Of a stretch of 64,000 nt of DNA, positions 9,235-17,540 are shown in pieces. The position numbers were made by a program, and so were the translations under genes. Position 1 is the stretch's first letter; each line of letters opens with the position of its first letter. Source of the DNA: Pontibacter flavimaris (GTDB lineage Bacteria; Bacteroidota; Bacteroidia; Cytophagales; Hymenobacteraceae); NCBI RefSeq assembly GCF_001907195.1, contig NZ_LVWA01000003.1, forward strand, positions 550,965-614,964. Reading direction: 5' to 3'. The notes under the pieces are model-generated. The model was given only the letters and a program-made list of their open reading frames with translations. It was not told where the DNA came from and ran no database searches.

Positions 9235-9669
9235 ATGAACAAGCTTAACCTATTTACACTTTTCTTTGCCTCTCTATTCATGCTGACACTGGTTAGCTGT
9301 GACAAAGACGATGACAAAGACCTTTCTAAGACCGAACTGCTGACAGGCGGCGAGTGGACTGGAGATCAGATTTGGATGCTAGGCAACAACATGACGGAGA
9401 CGCTGAAGAATTATGGCGTGACTGCCTCGCAAATACAGCTAGATTTTAAGAAGGATGGTTCCTATACCATAAAATCTGAGGGTGAAGTGATGCAGGATGG
9501 GGCTTGGGAGTTCAGCACCGGCGAGAAGGAAATCACCACGGACAAGGGCACTTCGGACGAGAATAAGTACGAAATCAATAAACTAACATCCTCGGAACTA
9601 CACTTGGAAGGGCTTTTCCCAATTGGAGATGGCTCCGAAATGAGTATGGAGATCCGGTTGAAGCGATAA
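9235..9669 (+). CDS. Small lipocalin-like lipoprotein, paralogue 1
   Basis: 144 residues: a hydrophobic N-terminus ending LTLVSC marks a lipoprotein, followed by an acidic linker DKDDDKD and a domain with TGGEWTG, FKKDGSYTI, DGAWEFS and a strand-turn pattern. This is reminiscent of lipocalin-like/DUF-type small beta barrels of Bacteroidota. The gene at 9812 encodes a paralogue with the same acidic linker and the same GEWTG ... DGSYT ... GTW.E pattern. Each has its own terminator, so they are probably expressed separately. Function unknown; the acidic stretch after the lipid anchor could act as a surface-export signal, as described in this phylum (inference). Confidence 0.75.
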   Translation: MNKLNLFTLFFASLFMLTLVSCDKDDDKDLSKTELLTGGEWTGDQIWMLGNNMTETLKNYGVTASQIQLDFKKDGSYTIKSEGEVMQDGAWEFSTGEKEITTDKGTSDENKYEINKLTSSELHLEGLFPIGDGSEMSMEIRLKR

Positions 9670-9684
9670 CCCGGTTCTTGCTCC

Positions 9685-9726
9685 AAAACAGCGAAGGCTC
9701 TCATACTTGAGAGCCTTCGCTGTTTT
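9685..9726. terminator. Strong symmetrical terminator
   Basis: AAAACAGCGAAGGCTCTCA pairs perfectly over 19 bp with TGAGAGCCTTCGCTGTTTT; the ATACTT variant of the motif forms the loop. It can work in both directions. Confidence 0.85.
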
Positions 9727-9811
9727 GAAGTTTTCAGCATCTACTGCGATCACAAAACTTTTATAGACAACTTACATATATAGGAAGACATAGAACCCTA
9801 ACCTGCTGTAT

Positions 9812-10231
9812 ATGCCTAAACTTAGACTCCTTTACTTTCTCTTTGCCGCGTTGTGCGTGGTGTCCCTCTCTAGCTGCGGCGATGATGATGACGATGATGT
9901 CTCCCCGAACGTGGCCCTGCTCACCCGTGGCGAGTGGACCGGCAGCGCGATCTTCTTTGACGGCCAGGATATCTCCTCCGAATTTGAAGCCGACTTTGGC
10001 ATTGACATTACCCGCTATACTTCCCTTTTTGAGAGAGACGGCAGCTATACAGACCACTACGACGGCTCCGTGCTTGCCGATGGGACGTGGGAATATGAGA
10101 ATGACGAGCGGGTTATACTTTTCGATAAGGGCACCTCTGATGAGTACCGCGTGGTAATCTCAAAGCTGGACGAGCGGGAGCTTTACTACATACAGGGCGG
10201 CGCAGAGTTCAGGTTTACGCGTCAGAACTGA
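9812..10231 (+). CDS. Small lipocalin-like lipoprotein, paralogue 2
   Basis: 139 residues, with lipobox VSLSSC and then an unbroken acidic run GDDDDDD before the folded part. LLTRGEWTGSAIFFDG, FERDGSYTDHYDG, LADGTWEYENDERVILFDKGTSDEYR align along the whole length with the paralogue at 9235, so the pair arose by tandem duplication. Similarity is strongest in the GEWTG and KGTSDE segments. ATA-CTT and TAT-ACT codon pairs in this gene come from the AAGTATAA motif. Function unknown. Confidence 0.75.
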   Translation: MPKLRLLYFLFAALCVVSLSSCGDDDDDDVSPNVALLTRGEWTGSAIFFDGQDISSEFEADFGIDITRYTSLFERDGSYTDHYDGSVLADGTWEYENDERVILFDKGTSDEYRVVISKLDERELYYIQGGAEFRFTRQN

Positions 10232-10235
10232 TTTT

Positions 10236-10292
10236 CAAAGTATAAAACAACGGAGGGGCCTATACTTAGACGCTCCGTTGTTTTATACTTTG
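10236..10292. terminator. Terminator built from two inverted AAAGTATAAAAC copies
   Basis: CAAAGTATAAAACAACGGAG (10236-10255) pairs perfectly over 20 bp with 10273-10292; a third copy of the core lies in the loop. It separates the convergent genes ending at 10231 (+) and 10382 (-). This is the clearest case of the dispersed motif forming a terminator. Confidence 0.85.
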
Positions 10293-10381
10293 CCGGTACC
10301 AGGACAACCAAGAACGAACGACTGCTAAACGACAAGCTGTACCTCCTGTGGGTAAAAGCCGTTCTTGAGCAGCGCCAGCGT

Positions 10382-11197
10382 TTATACTTCCTGCCTTACT
10401 TTCGCGGCAAATTCATCCAGCAGTTGCGTCAGTCTGGGAACGCACTCCAGGTTCAGGGTATGGCCCACGTTCGGCAGGATCTCCAGCGACGCATAAGGCA
10501 AAGCCCGGTGCATCGCCCTTCCCATCTCTACCGTGCACAAAGAGTCTTCCTCGCCGTGCACCACCAACACCGGCACCTGCACGTTGCGCAGCTCCTCCAG
10601 GTAATTACCGCTTTCCTTGGTGGCCTGCGTCAGCTTTAGAATGTTCTCGGGGGCAGGGCTTTGGCTGGACTTGCTGTTTTTAAGGTTTTCGATGCTGATG
10701 ATCGGGTTCAGGAAGTAGCTTCGCCCCAGCACCGCGGGCAGCATCACGTCCAGCATCAGCGGGTAGCCCCCCGCCTGCAGGGCCGCTTCCCAGCTGTAGC
10801 CGATGGCATCAAAGAAAGCATCCTTGTAAGGGAAGGTGGAAAGCAGCGCTCCTGCCTGCGCCAGATCCGGGAAATTCACCAGAAAGCGCTGCGCCACAGC
10901 ACCTCCGTACGAAATGCCTACCAGCACCGTTTCAGGCAGGCGCAGCGCATGCAGCAGGTCGGCCAGGTCGGCGGCGTGCCCCTCAAAAGTCCGGTGCGCC
11001 GGCGCCGCATCCGACTGCCCCTGAAACAGCAGGTCTACCAGCACTAGCTTGTAGTCTTTGCTCAGCGCCGGCACCAGTCCCGCCCAGGCCGCCGTAGACT
11101 GCGACAAGCCATTCAGGAAGACCAAGGCTTGGGCGGCATCCGCATTACCGTGCAGCTCATAGTATAGCTGTAGGCCATCAGGTAAAGTGTGCTTCAT
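10382..11197 (-). CDS. Alpha/beta hydrolase
   Basis: 271-residue cytoplasmic alpha/beta-hydrolase fold protein. Nucleophile motif GISYGG with Ser96, acid candidate in VVHGEEDSLC, and His in NVGHTLNLE near residue 245; LVFLNGLSQS is the oxyanion region near 25-34. General resemblance is to hydrolases such as 3-oxoadipate enol-lactonase, but no aromatic pathway genes are nearby, so the substrate is not assigned. It is monocistronic, convergent with the lipoprotein gene, and reads away from the histidine kinase region. Confidence 0.85.
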   Translation of the reverse strand: MKHTLPDGLQLYYELHGNADAAQALVFLNGLSQSTAAWAGLVPALSKDYKLVLVDLLFQGQSDAAPAHRTFEGHAADLADLLHALRLPETVLVGISYGGAVAQRFLVNFPDLAQAGALLSTFPYKDAFFDAIGYSWEAALQAGGYPLMLDVMLPAVLGRSYFLNPIISIENLKNSKSSQSPAPENILKLTQATKESGNYLEELRNVQVPVLVVHGEEDSLCTVEMGRAMHRALPYASLEILPNVGHTLNLECVPRLTQLLDEFAAKVRQEV

Positions 11198-11282
11198 ACG
11201 TATCTTTATTAGGGGTGAAAACTTCTGTGAATCATAATCGTTGGCACCAGATCCGGCTACTATACTTTCACTTACTCATCAG

Positions 11283-13445
11283 TTAAAGTATCTCGCCCTC
11301 CAGTGTACGCTCGGGGTCTGCCATTGCTTTTTGCCGGTGCAGGGGCAACCGGAACCAGAAGCGGCTCCCCTTGTTCGGCTCACTCTCCACATGGATGCTG
11401 CCACCGCAACGGTCCACAAACTGCCGGCACAGCAGCAGACCAAGCCCTACTCCCTTCTCATTGGCGGTGCCTTTCGTCGTCTGGGCCGGGTGCTCCCGCT
11501 GAAAAAGAGACTGCTTGATGGATGGCTCTATCCCTATCCCCTCGTCCTCCACCGTTATTTCCGCGAAGCCATCGTGCTGCGCCCTGGCCGCTATACTTAC
11601 ACTCCCCCCTGCCTTCGAAAACTTGATGGCGTTGTGCAGCAGGTTACGGATCAGGAAGTCCAGCATGTTGGCATCGGCCACTACCTGCAGTTCCTCCGGC
11701 ACCTGCACCTGGCATTTAATCTGCTTGGCGGCGGCAGTATCCTGCAACAGCGCCAGGTTGCGCTGCACGACCTCCCCTACTTGCAAAGGCTCTGGCTCAA
11801 AGCGCATGCTGTGGTCCGAACCGGCCTGGGAGGAGGCCCATTGCAAGAGGTTCTCCAGCAGCGACTGCAGGTTGTGCACCGACAGCTGCGTGTGGTTGGC
11901 CAGTTTCTGCATTTGCTCGGGCTGCATTCTGCCGGAAAAATTCAGGAGGATGTTCAGGAAAGAGTCCAGTGTGGCCAGCGGGGTGCGCAGGTCGTGGGAA
12001 ATGATGGAGAAGAAGCGGTCTTTGAGCTGATTGAGGCGCAGCAGTTTGTGCTCCGACTCCCGTAGCTGGTGTACCGTCTCGTTCAGTTCCCGGGTTTTGT
12101 GGCGGAGGGCGGCGGTGCGGTTGGCCACCATCACCTCCAGCTCCCGCTTCTGCTGCTCAGCCAGGCGTTTCCGCTCCGTCTCCTTCTCCCGCTCCAGGCG
12201 CTCCTTTTCCAGCACCTCGGCAGCCAGTTCGCTTGTCACTGTGTTCAGCCTATAGGCCAGGCCCAGCGAGAAGAGCACCACCTGCGCCAGCATGCCTACC
12301 TGCGCTGCATATACCGTGAGCGGCGTATTGGGCAGCAGGTGCATCTCCTTGAGGATGAACAGCAACGCGCCCACCACAAAAAACATATTGGCGATGAGGA
12401 AGTATAAGGCCGGGCGATACCCCTGCCGCAGCGCCGCCACACTGACCAGGAGCATCGCTACCAGCACGGCACCGCCGATTATCCCGATCAGGTCCACGCA
12501 GGCCTGCAGCAGGTCCAGCGGAGTGAGGTAAGAGAGCAGCCCCATGGCCACCGGCAGCGCGTAAAGCAGCGAGAGCAGCGTCAAGAGCTTGTCCCAGCGG
12601 GGCATGGTAGCGTGGGTGTTGAGGTAGCTTTTCGTAAACAGCAGCCGGAAGAGGCCGTTGAAGGTCACCAGGAAGGCAAAGCTGTGGGCGTTCCAGAAAG
12701 GCGCATTGGGCCAGAGAAGCTCCAGGGCAAAGCCGTGGTAAAACATAAAGTATAATCCGGTGCCCAGCAGCGCCAGTACAAAGTATAAATAGCTGCGGTC
12801 GCGGACGGAGAAGAACAGCACCAGGTTGTAAAGCGCCATCACCAGGATGATGCCCATAAAAAAGCCCTGCACCAGCAGCCGGCGGTTGTTCACCTGCACC
12901 ACCTGCTCGGGCGTTTGCAGCCGTAGGCTCAGGTGCTGCGGCTTGTACAGGTCAATGTCGCCCTGCAGCCGCAGGTAGAGCATCGTCTGGCTTTGCGGCG
13001 GCACCCGCACCAGCACCAGAGGCTTGCTCTGGGGCACATCACGCTCGGGAATGGGCAGTAGCTGCCCCGTTTGCCGCTCCTCAAAGCTCCCGTCAGCACT
13101 CAAAGCATAAAGCTGCACCCGGCTCCACTCGCCGGAGTAGAGGAAACGCGTAGCCTCGTGGTGGGAATTATTCTGCAGCGCCACCCGCACCCAGTGCACG
13201 GTTTTGCCCGCCTGCAGCGTGGCCTGGGTATCGAGGGGGGCAAAGGCCATCTGCTGCACCTCCTGCAGCGAAAGGTTGCCTGCTGCATCGTGGTAGACCT
13301 GCAGCTGCTCCCTGACCTCCTGCTCCTTGCCCGGCAGCAGCGACACCATGCCGGGAGCCTGCGCCTTGGCCATACCTGCCAGGGCCAGCAAAAAAAGCAG
13401 GCTCAGTGTCAGGGTGTTGTGTAGCTGGTTTAGTGGCAAAAGCAT
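11283..13445 (-). CDS. 7TM-DISM sensor histidine kinase
   Basis: 720-residue hybrid-free sensor kinase. Signal peptide at 1-28; an extracellular DISM beta-domain (about 40-180); seven membrane helices (about 190-390, beginning LVQGFFMGIILVMALYN); a charged coiled coil (about 395-460); HisKA with FFSIISHDLRTPLATLDSF and phospho-accepting His484; HATPase motifs NLLHNAIKFSK and VEDEGIGIEPS with a late GVGLGL box. The 7TM-DISM arrangement is thought to sense carbohydrates or other small ligands. It is divergently transcribed from the LytTR regulator at 13573 across 127 bases, which is the likely partner. Confidence 0.9.
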   Translation of the reverse strand: MLLPLNQLHNTLTLSLLFLLALAGMAKAQAPGMVSLLPGKEQEVREQLQVYHDAAGNLSLQEVQQMAFAPLDTQATLQAGKTVHWVRVALQNNSHHEATRFLYSGEWSRVQLYALSADGSFEERQTGQLLPIPERDVPQSKPLVLVRVPPQSQTMLYLRLQGDIDLYKPQHLSLRLQTPEQVVQVNNRRLLVQGFFMGIILVMALYNLVLFFSVRDRSYLYFVLALLGTGLYFMFYHGFALELLWPNAPFWNAHSFAFLVTFNGLFRLLFTKSYLNTHATMPRWDKLLTLLSLLYALPVAMGLLSYLTPLDLLQACVDLIGIIGGAVLVAMLLVSVAALRQGYRPALYFLIANMFFVVGALLFILKEMHLLPNTPLTVYAAQVGMLAQVVLFSLGLAYRLNTVTSELAAEVLEKERLEREKETERKRLAEQQKRELEVMVANRTAALRHKTRELNETVHQLRESEHKLLRLNQLKDRFFSIISHDLRTPLATLDSFLNILLNFSGRMQPEQMQKLANHTQLSVHNLQSLLENLLQWASSQAGSDHSMRFEPEPLQVGEVVQRNLALLQDTAAAKQIKCQVQVPEELQVVADANMLDFLIRNLLHNAIKFSKAGGSVSIAARAQHDGFAEITVEDEGIGIEPSIKQSLFQREHPAQTTKGTANEKGVGLGLLLCRQFVDRCGGSIHVESEPNKGSRFWFRLPLHRQKAMADPERTLEGEIL

Positions 13446-13572
13446 CCATCAATTTATAAACTCTTCTGTATAAAACCATACTTGCAGGTGCTGTTGGTTT
13501 ATTTATCTGCTTTTATTATATATATTGATTGGAATTAAAAGCGGCTACCGCTAAAAGTATAAGGCTTAAAGT

Positions 13573-14334
13573 ATGGAAAAGGTAAGGCTACTGATAGCAG
13601 AGGATGATGTGGTGATCGCGCAGAACCTGGCTTTCTCGCTGGAGGAACTGGGCTACGAAGTATGCGCCCTGGTGAGTACGGGCGAGGAGCTGCTGCTGGA
13701 GGTATATCGCTATAACCCCGATTTAGCCATACTGGATATTACGCTGGAGGGTAAGCTCGACGGCATCGACACGGCGGCCATACTTTCCAGGTCAAGCCAG
13801 ATCCCGTTTATTTTCATGACGGCCCTCTCGGACAAGGAGACCATAGACCGCGCCAAGCAAACCCGCCCGCACGCCTACCTGGTCAAGCCCTTCGACATCC
13901 GCACACTGCAGAGCAGCATTGAGGTGGCCATTCACAATGCCAGCGCCCGCCAGCAGCAGCCGGCAAGTATAAATACGGAGGCTACAGCGCCTTCCGCAGC
14001 GGAAAACGACAGCTACCTGCTGCACGATGCGCTGTTCGTGAAGGTGCGGAACCGCCTGGAGAAGGTGGCGCTGCGGGATATTGTGTGGGCTGAGGCGCAG
14101 GATATCTACTGCAACATTAAAACGCCGCAGCACCTTTACCTTGTGAGCCAGAGCCTGAAAAACGTGGAGCAGCGCCTTCCCGGAAAAGACTTTATGCGCG
14201 TGCACCGCTCCTACCTGGTGCGACTCACGGCCATCGAGGCCATTGAGGACAATCACATCCTGATCGGTGGCAAACAAATCCCCATCGGCAACACCCACAA
14301 GGAGGCGCTGCTCAAGCGGCTGCAGATCCTTTGA
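13573..14334 (+). CDS. LytTR-family response regulator
   Basis: 253 residues. Receiver domain (1-120) has acidic pocket EDD at 10-12, phospho-acceptor Asp55 in AILDITLEG, a conserved Thr in FIFMTALSD and Lys in YLVKPFD. A serine/alanine linker leads to a LytTR DNA-binding domain (about 150-253) with VKVRNRLEKVALRDIVWAEA and DFMRVHRSYLVRL. It is expected to bind direct repeats and regulate its targets under control of the adjacent kinase. The 3' end is followed immediately by a GTTAGAAAG repeat block. Targets are unknown. Confidence 0.9.
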   Translation: MEKVRLLIAEDDVVIAQNLAFSLEELGYEVCALVSTGEELLLEVYRYNPDLAILDITLEGKLDGIDTAAILSRSSQIPFIFMTALSDKETIDRAKQTRPHAYLVKPFDIRTLQSSIEVAIHNASARQQQPASINTEATAPSAAENDSYLLHDALFVKVRNRLEKVALRDIVWAEAQDIYCNIKTPQHLYLVSQSLKNVEQRLPGKDFMRVHRSYLVRLTAIEAIEDNHILIGGKQIPIGNTHKEALLKRLQIL

Positions 14335-14402
14335 GTTAGAGAGTTAGAGAGTTAGAGAGTTTGGGAGTTAGAAAGTTGGGAAGTTAGAAGGTTAGAAAGT
14401 TA
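14335..14402. repeat. GTTAGAAAGTT-type interspersed repeat, copy 1
   Basis: Tandem 9-10 base units of the form AGTTAGAAAG start at the base after the response-regulator stop codon. The segment from GAGTTTGGGAGTTAGA onward is nearly identical to the copy at 25716. Confidence 0.8.
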
Positions 14403-14943
14403 AAGGAATGCAATAAGCTGCGTCCTTACCGAAAGTATAGTAACCGCGAATTTGCAATCCGCCAGGTAATTGCTGTACGCTTCATACCGCAAGTTTAGCG
14501 ATAGCGCAACTTGTGGTTGCTTTAGCAGCAGTTTTAAACTGCTTTGCTTTGAAAAAGCAAGGTTATGAAGGCTTTGGCTATACTTTATAATTTAATTATA
14601 ACAGCTTACTCAGCCCCCGATGCCTGCCAAAGCAAAGTATAAACCTGCTGACTTATACTTTCCTGCCCGCGCAGAAAGCAGGTTTACCTGAACTGATAAA
14701 ATAATGGTAGACTAACCTCATGCACAGCCACAAGTTACGGCTTCGCTATACTTCCGGCAGAGACAGCATCTTTATACTATCCTCAAGATGTAATAAGCAA
14801 CCACTCACTCATCCTTAAAACACCTCACCACACACACTCCTGATTTCACCTTAAAATATGCTGAGTTGGCAAGTATAGGTACGATACTATGTAAAATAAT
14901 TCCTACATTTTTAGGACAAAGCAACACCTGTAACGCTGACCTT
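14403..14943. other. Intergenic region with many AAGTATAA-related sites
   Basis: About 540 bases without a gene. It carries roughly seven AGTATA/TATACT sites (near 14435, 14580, 14635, 14655, 14747, 14773 and 14872) and a short inverted stretch GCAGTTTTAAACTGC near 14527. A frame open from 14866 exists but begins with TTG, so the symporter start was placed at 14944. Confidence 0.65.
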
Positions 14944-16482
14944 ATGAACGACTTGGCCCCTTCTGAACTTGTAACGGCTGGTTGGATACTTGTTTCCGCA
15001 TATGCTGCGCTTATACTTTTCTTTGTGGTACGGGGCGCGCTGCGCATCCGCTCCATCTCTGATTACGCCTTGGGCAGCGTGGTCTTCTCGCCGGTGGCGG
15101 TGGGGCTGTCGCTGGCTGCCTCCATGACGAGCGCCGCCACCTTCATCATCAACCCGGGCTTTGTGGCGCTCTATGGCGTGAGTGGCTTTATCTCCATGGC
15201 CATTGCCTTGCCAGCTGCCGCGCTACTATCGCTGGTTATACTTACCAAGGGCTTCCGAAGCATGGGCACAGCCGTGAAGGCGCAGACGATGGCGCAGTGG
15301 ATGGGTGCCGTGTACAAGAGCAAAGGCTACACGATGTTCTTTGCCTTCTTATCGCTGCTGCTCATCACCTTTATCGTGCTCATCTGCGTGGGCCTGACGA
15401 AGGTGCTGGCCAGCGTGCTGAACCAGCCGGAACTGTACGTGTGCGTGGGCATTGTGGTGTTTGTGTTCGGCTATATGATGTTTGGCGGCGCCAACTCCAT
15501 GGTCTATACCAACATGATACAGGCCCTGCTGATGGTGATCGTGGCTTTTATACTTCTGGGGTCCGGCTACGAGCACTTCAGCGGCGGTGTGCGGGGCTTT
15601 CTGGACAAGCTGGCGGCCATCGACCCGCTGCTGGTGGAGCCGACCAACCCACAGAGCTTCCTGTTCCGCGATTATTTCGAGATCATCTTCTGCCAGATCA
15701 TCATCGGGGTGGCCATTGTGTGCCAGCCGCACATCATCACCAAGTCGCTGCTGCTCAAAGAGGAGAAGGACGTGAATTTATACTTGCTGGTGGGCCTCGT
15801 TACGCAGGGCCTGTTCTTCCTGGTGGTGGTGGCAGGACTTTACGCCCGTATCACCTTCCCGGACCTGAGTATAAACGGCGAGGCGATTCCGCTGGATGGC
15901 ATCATGACAGCCTATGTGGTGAGCGAGTTCCCGGTGTATGTGGGGCTGCTGGTGGTGCTGGGGCTCATCTCGGCGGGTCTTTCCACCCTCGAAGGCCTGA
16001 TCCAGTCCCTGTCCATCACCATCACCTCCGATATCCTTACCCCCATCTTTGGCCAAAAAATAGAAGCGCGCAGCGTCCTGGTGAACCGCCTGGTGATTGT
16101 GGCGCTGGCTGGAGTAACCATACTTCTCACGTTCGATCAGCTGCTGTACCCGAACCTGAGCGTGGGCATTTTCGCCCAGAACGGGGTGTACGCCTACTTC
16201 TCGGCGGCGTTTGTGCCGGTGCTGTTCGGGATGTTCCTGAAACGGGTGCCGTTGGTGGCGCCGGTGGCGGCCTCGCTGACCTCGGTGGCCGTGCACTTTG
16301 CAGTATACTATGGCGGCCTTACCTCCTACATGGATGCCCCTGTTCGTAATCCAGGCATTGCCGCTGCACTGGCGATAGTTGCCTCCGTCATTGTCGGATT
16401 CTCCTTATACTATACTTTCAGAAAGCCTGCCGAAGTGAGTGTTCCTGCCACACCTAAAACCGAACCCGTGTATGAGAACTAA
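14944..16482 (+). CDS. Sodium:solute symporter family protein
   Basis: 512-residue inner-membrane transporter of the SSS (SLC5) family with about 13-14 hydrophobic helices. Family cues are SDYALGSVVFSPVAVGLSLAAS in helix 1-2, GYMMFGGANSMVYTNMIQALLM, and AIVCQPHIITKSLL. Substrate cannot be read from sequence. The frame extends to 14866, but that would need a TTG start; ATG at 14944 is preferred. The last 11 bases overlap the hydrolase start, suggesting coupled expression. Context (secreted hydrolase, TonB receptor, 3-hydroxybutyrate dehydrogenase) suggests a small carboxylic acid as substrate (inference). Confidence 0.88.
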   Translation: MNDLAPSELVTAGWILVSAYAALILFFVVRGALRIRSISDYALGSVVFSPVAVGLSLAASMTSAATFIINPGFVALYGVSGFISMAIALPAAALLSLVILTKGFRSMGTAVKAQTMAQWMGAVYKSKGYTMFFAFLSLLLITFIVLICVGLTKVLASVLNQPELYVCVGIVVFVFGYMMFGGANSMVYTNMIQALLMVIVAFILLGSGYEHFSGGVRGFLDKLAAIDPLLVEPTNPQSFLFRDYFEIIFCQIIIGVAIVCQPHIITKSLLLKEEKDVNLYLLVGLVTQGLFFLVVVAGLYARITFPDLSINGEAIPLDGIMTAYVVSEFPVYVGLLVVLGLISAGLSTLEGLIQSLSITITSDILTPIFGQKIEARSVLVNRLVIVALAGVTILLTFDQLLYPNLSVGIFAQNGVYAYFSAAFVPVLFGMFLKRVPLVAPVAASLTSVAVHFAVYYGGLTSYMDAPVRNPGIAAALAIVASVIVGFSLYYTFRKPAEVSVPATPKTEPVYEN

Positions 16483-17458
16483 CGCAAAACTATACGTAGC
16501 GCTCCTGCTCGGGGGCCTGCTGAGCCTGAACGCCCAGTGCCAGTCACCGGCCTCCAGGTCTGGAACGGCCGCCGCCGCAACCACTGCCGACCCGGTTTTC
16601 GAGGGCCTGAAGTATAAATACCCGGTGCGGAAAGTCACCTTGCCCGATGGCCAGATTATCGCCTATGTGGATCAGGGAAAGGGGCCGCAGACCATTATCC
16701 TCATCCACGGACTGGGTAGCTACCTGCCCGCCTGGAACAAGAACATACCCGAACTGAGCCAACACTACCGGATCATCGCCCTGGACCTGCCGGGCTACGG
16801 AAAATCCTCCAAGGAAAATGCGCAGGTAGGCATGAAAGCGTATGCGGATGCGGTGCTGGCCCTGATGGATGAGCTGAAAATCGAAAAGGCGGTGCTGGCG
16901 GGCCATTCCATGGGCGGGCAGGTGGCCATCACCGCGGCCCTGCAGGCACCGGAGCGGGTGCAACAGCTCATCCTGGCCGCCCCCGCTGGGCTGGAGACCT
17001 TCACGGAGCAGCAGAAGCAGCTGTTCAAGGCCACCGTCACGCCGGAAAGTATTGCCAAGACCACGCCTGAGCAGATTGCTGCCAACATCAAGGTCAATTT
17101 CTTCCAGATGCCGGCCGATGCACAGTTTATGGTAGAGGAGCGCGTGGAGATGCTAAATTCCGCCCAGTTCCCGGACTACAGCCAGGCTGTGGCGCAGGGT
17201 GTGGCCAGTATGGTGGACGAGCCGGTGCACGACAAGCTGCCGCAGCTGCAGGTGCCCACGCTTATACTTTTCGGGGAGAACGACGCGCTGATCCCCAACC
17301 GCTACTTCAACCCCACCCTCACCACGAAAGCAGTGGCTGACATCGGCAAGGAGCGGATACCCAACAGCCAGGTGGTGCTACTGCCGCAGGTGGGGCACAT
17401 GCTGCAGTTTGAGCAGCCGGAGGCCTTTAACAAGGCCGTACGAGACTTTCTGGATTGA
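16472..17458 (+). CDS. Secreted alpha/beta hydrolase
   Basis: 328 residues. N-terminal signal peptide with core LYVALLLGGLLSLNAQC predicts export to the periplasm or outer membrane, although the lipobox is not canonical. The fold motifs are LIHGLGSYLPAW (oxyanion loop), DLPGYGKSS, nucleophile GHSMGG with Ser146, acid in LFGENDALIP and His in LPQVGHMLQFE. An upstream GTG at 16439 is possible but lies deep in the symporter gene; ATG at 16472 gives a proper signal peptide. Substrate unknown; an ester linked to the neighbouring symporter is the simplest idea. Confidence 0.85.
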   Translation: MRTNAKLYVALLLGGLLSLNAQCQSPASRSGTAAAATTADPVFEGLKYKYPVRKVTLPDGQIIAYVDQGKGPQTIILIHGLGSYLPAWNKNIPELSQHYRIIALDLPGYGKSSKENAQVGMKAYADAVLALMDELKIEKAVLAGHSMGGQVAITAALQAPERVQQLILAAPAGLETFTEQQKQLFKATVTPESIAKTTPEQIAANIKVNFFQMPADAQFMVEERVEMLNSAQFPDYSQAVAQGVASMVDEPVHDKLPQLQVPTLILFGENDALIPNRYFNPTLTTKAVADIGKERIPNSQVVLLPQVGHMLQFEQPEAFNKAVRDFLD

Positions 17459-17540
17459 TTTTATACTTGCGATCATACTTTATACTTGCGAACACACGAA
17501 ACGGAACACTAAAAAATCACTTTATCTAACCTTACTAACC

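Noticed and set aside
14335..14402. CRISPR array
   Set aside because: The repeat units are contiguous 9-10 base tandem copies without spacers, and no cas genes are near.
15297..16349. A long plus-strand open frame (350 codons) inside the symporter gene
   Set aside because: The composition (Arg/Gly/Pro-rich) is that of a shifted frame in GC-rich DNA, and the in-frame transporter has clear family motifs.
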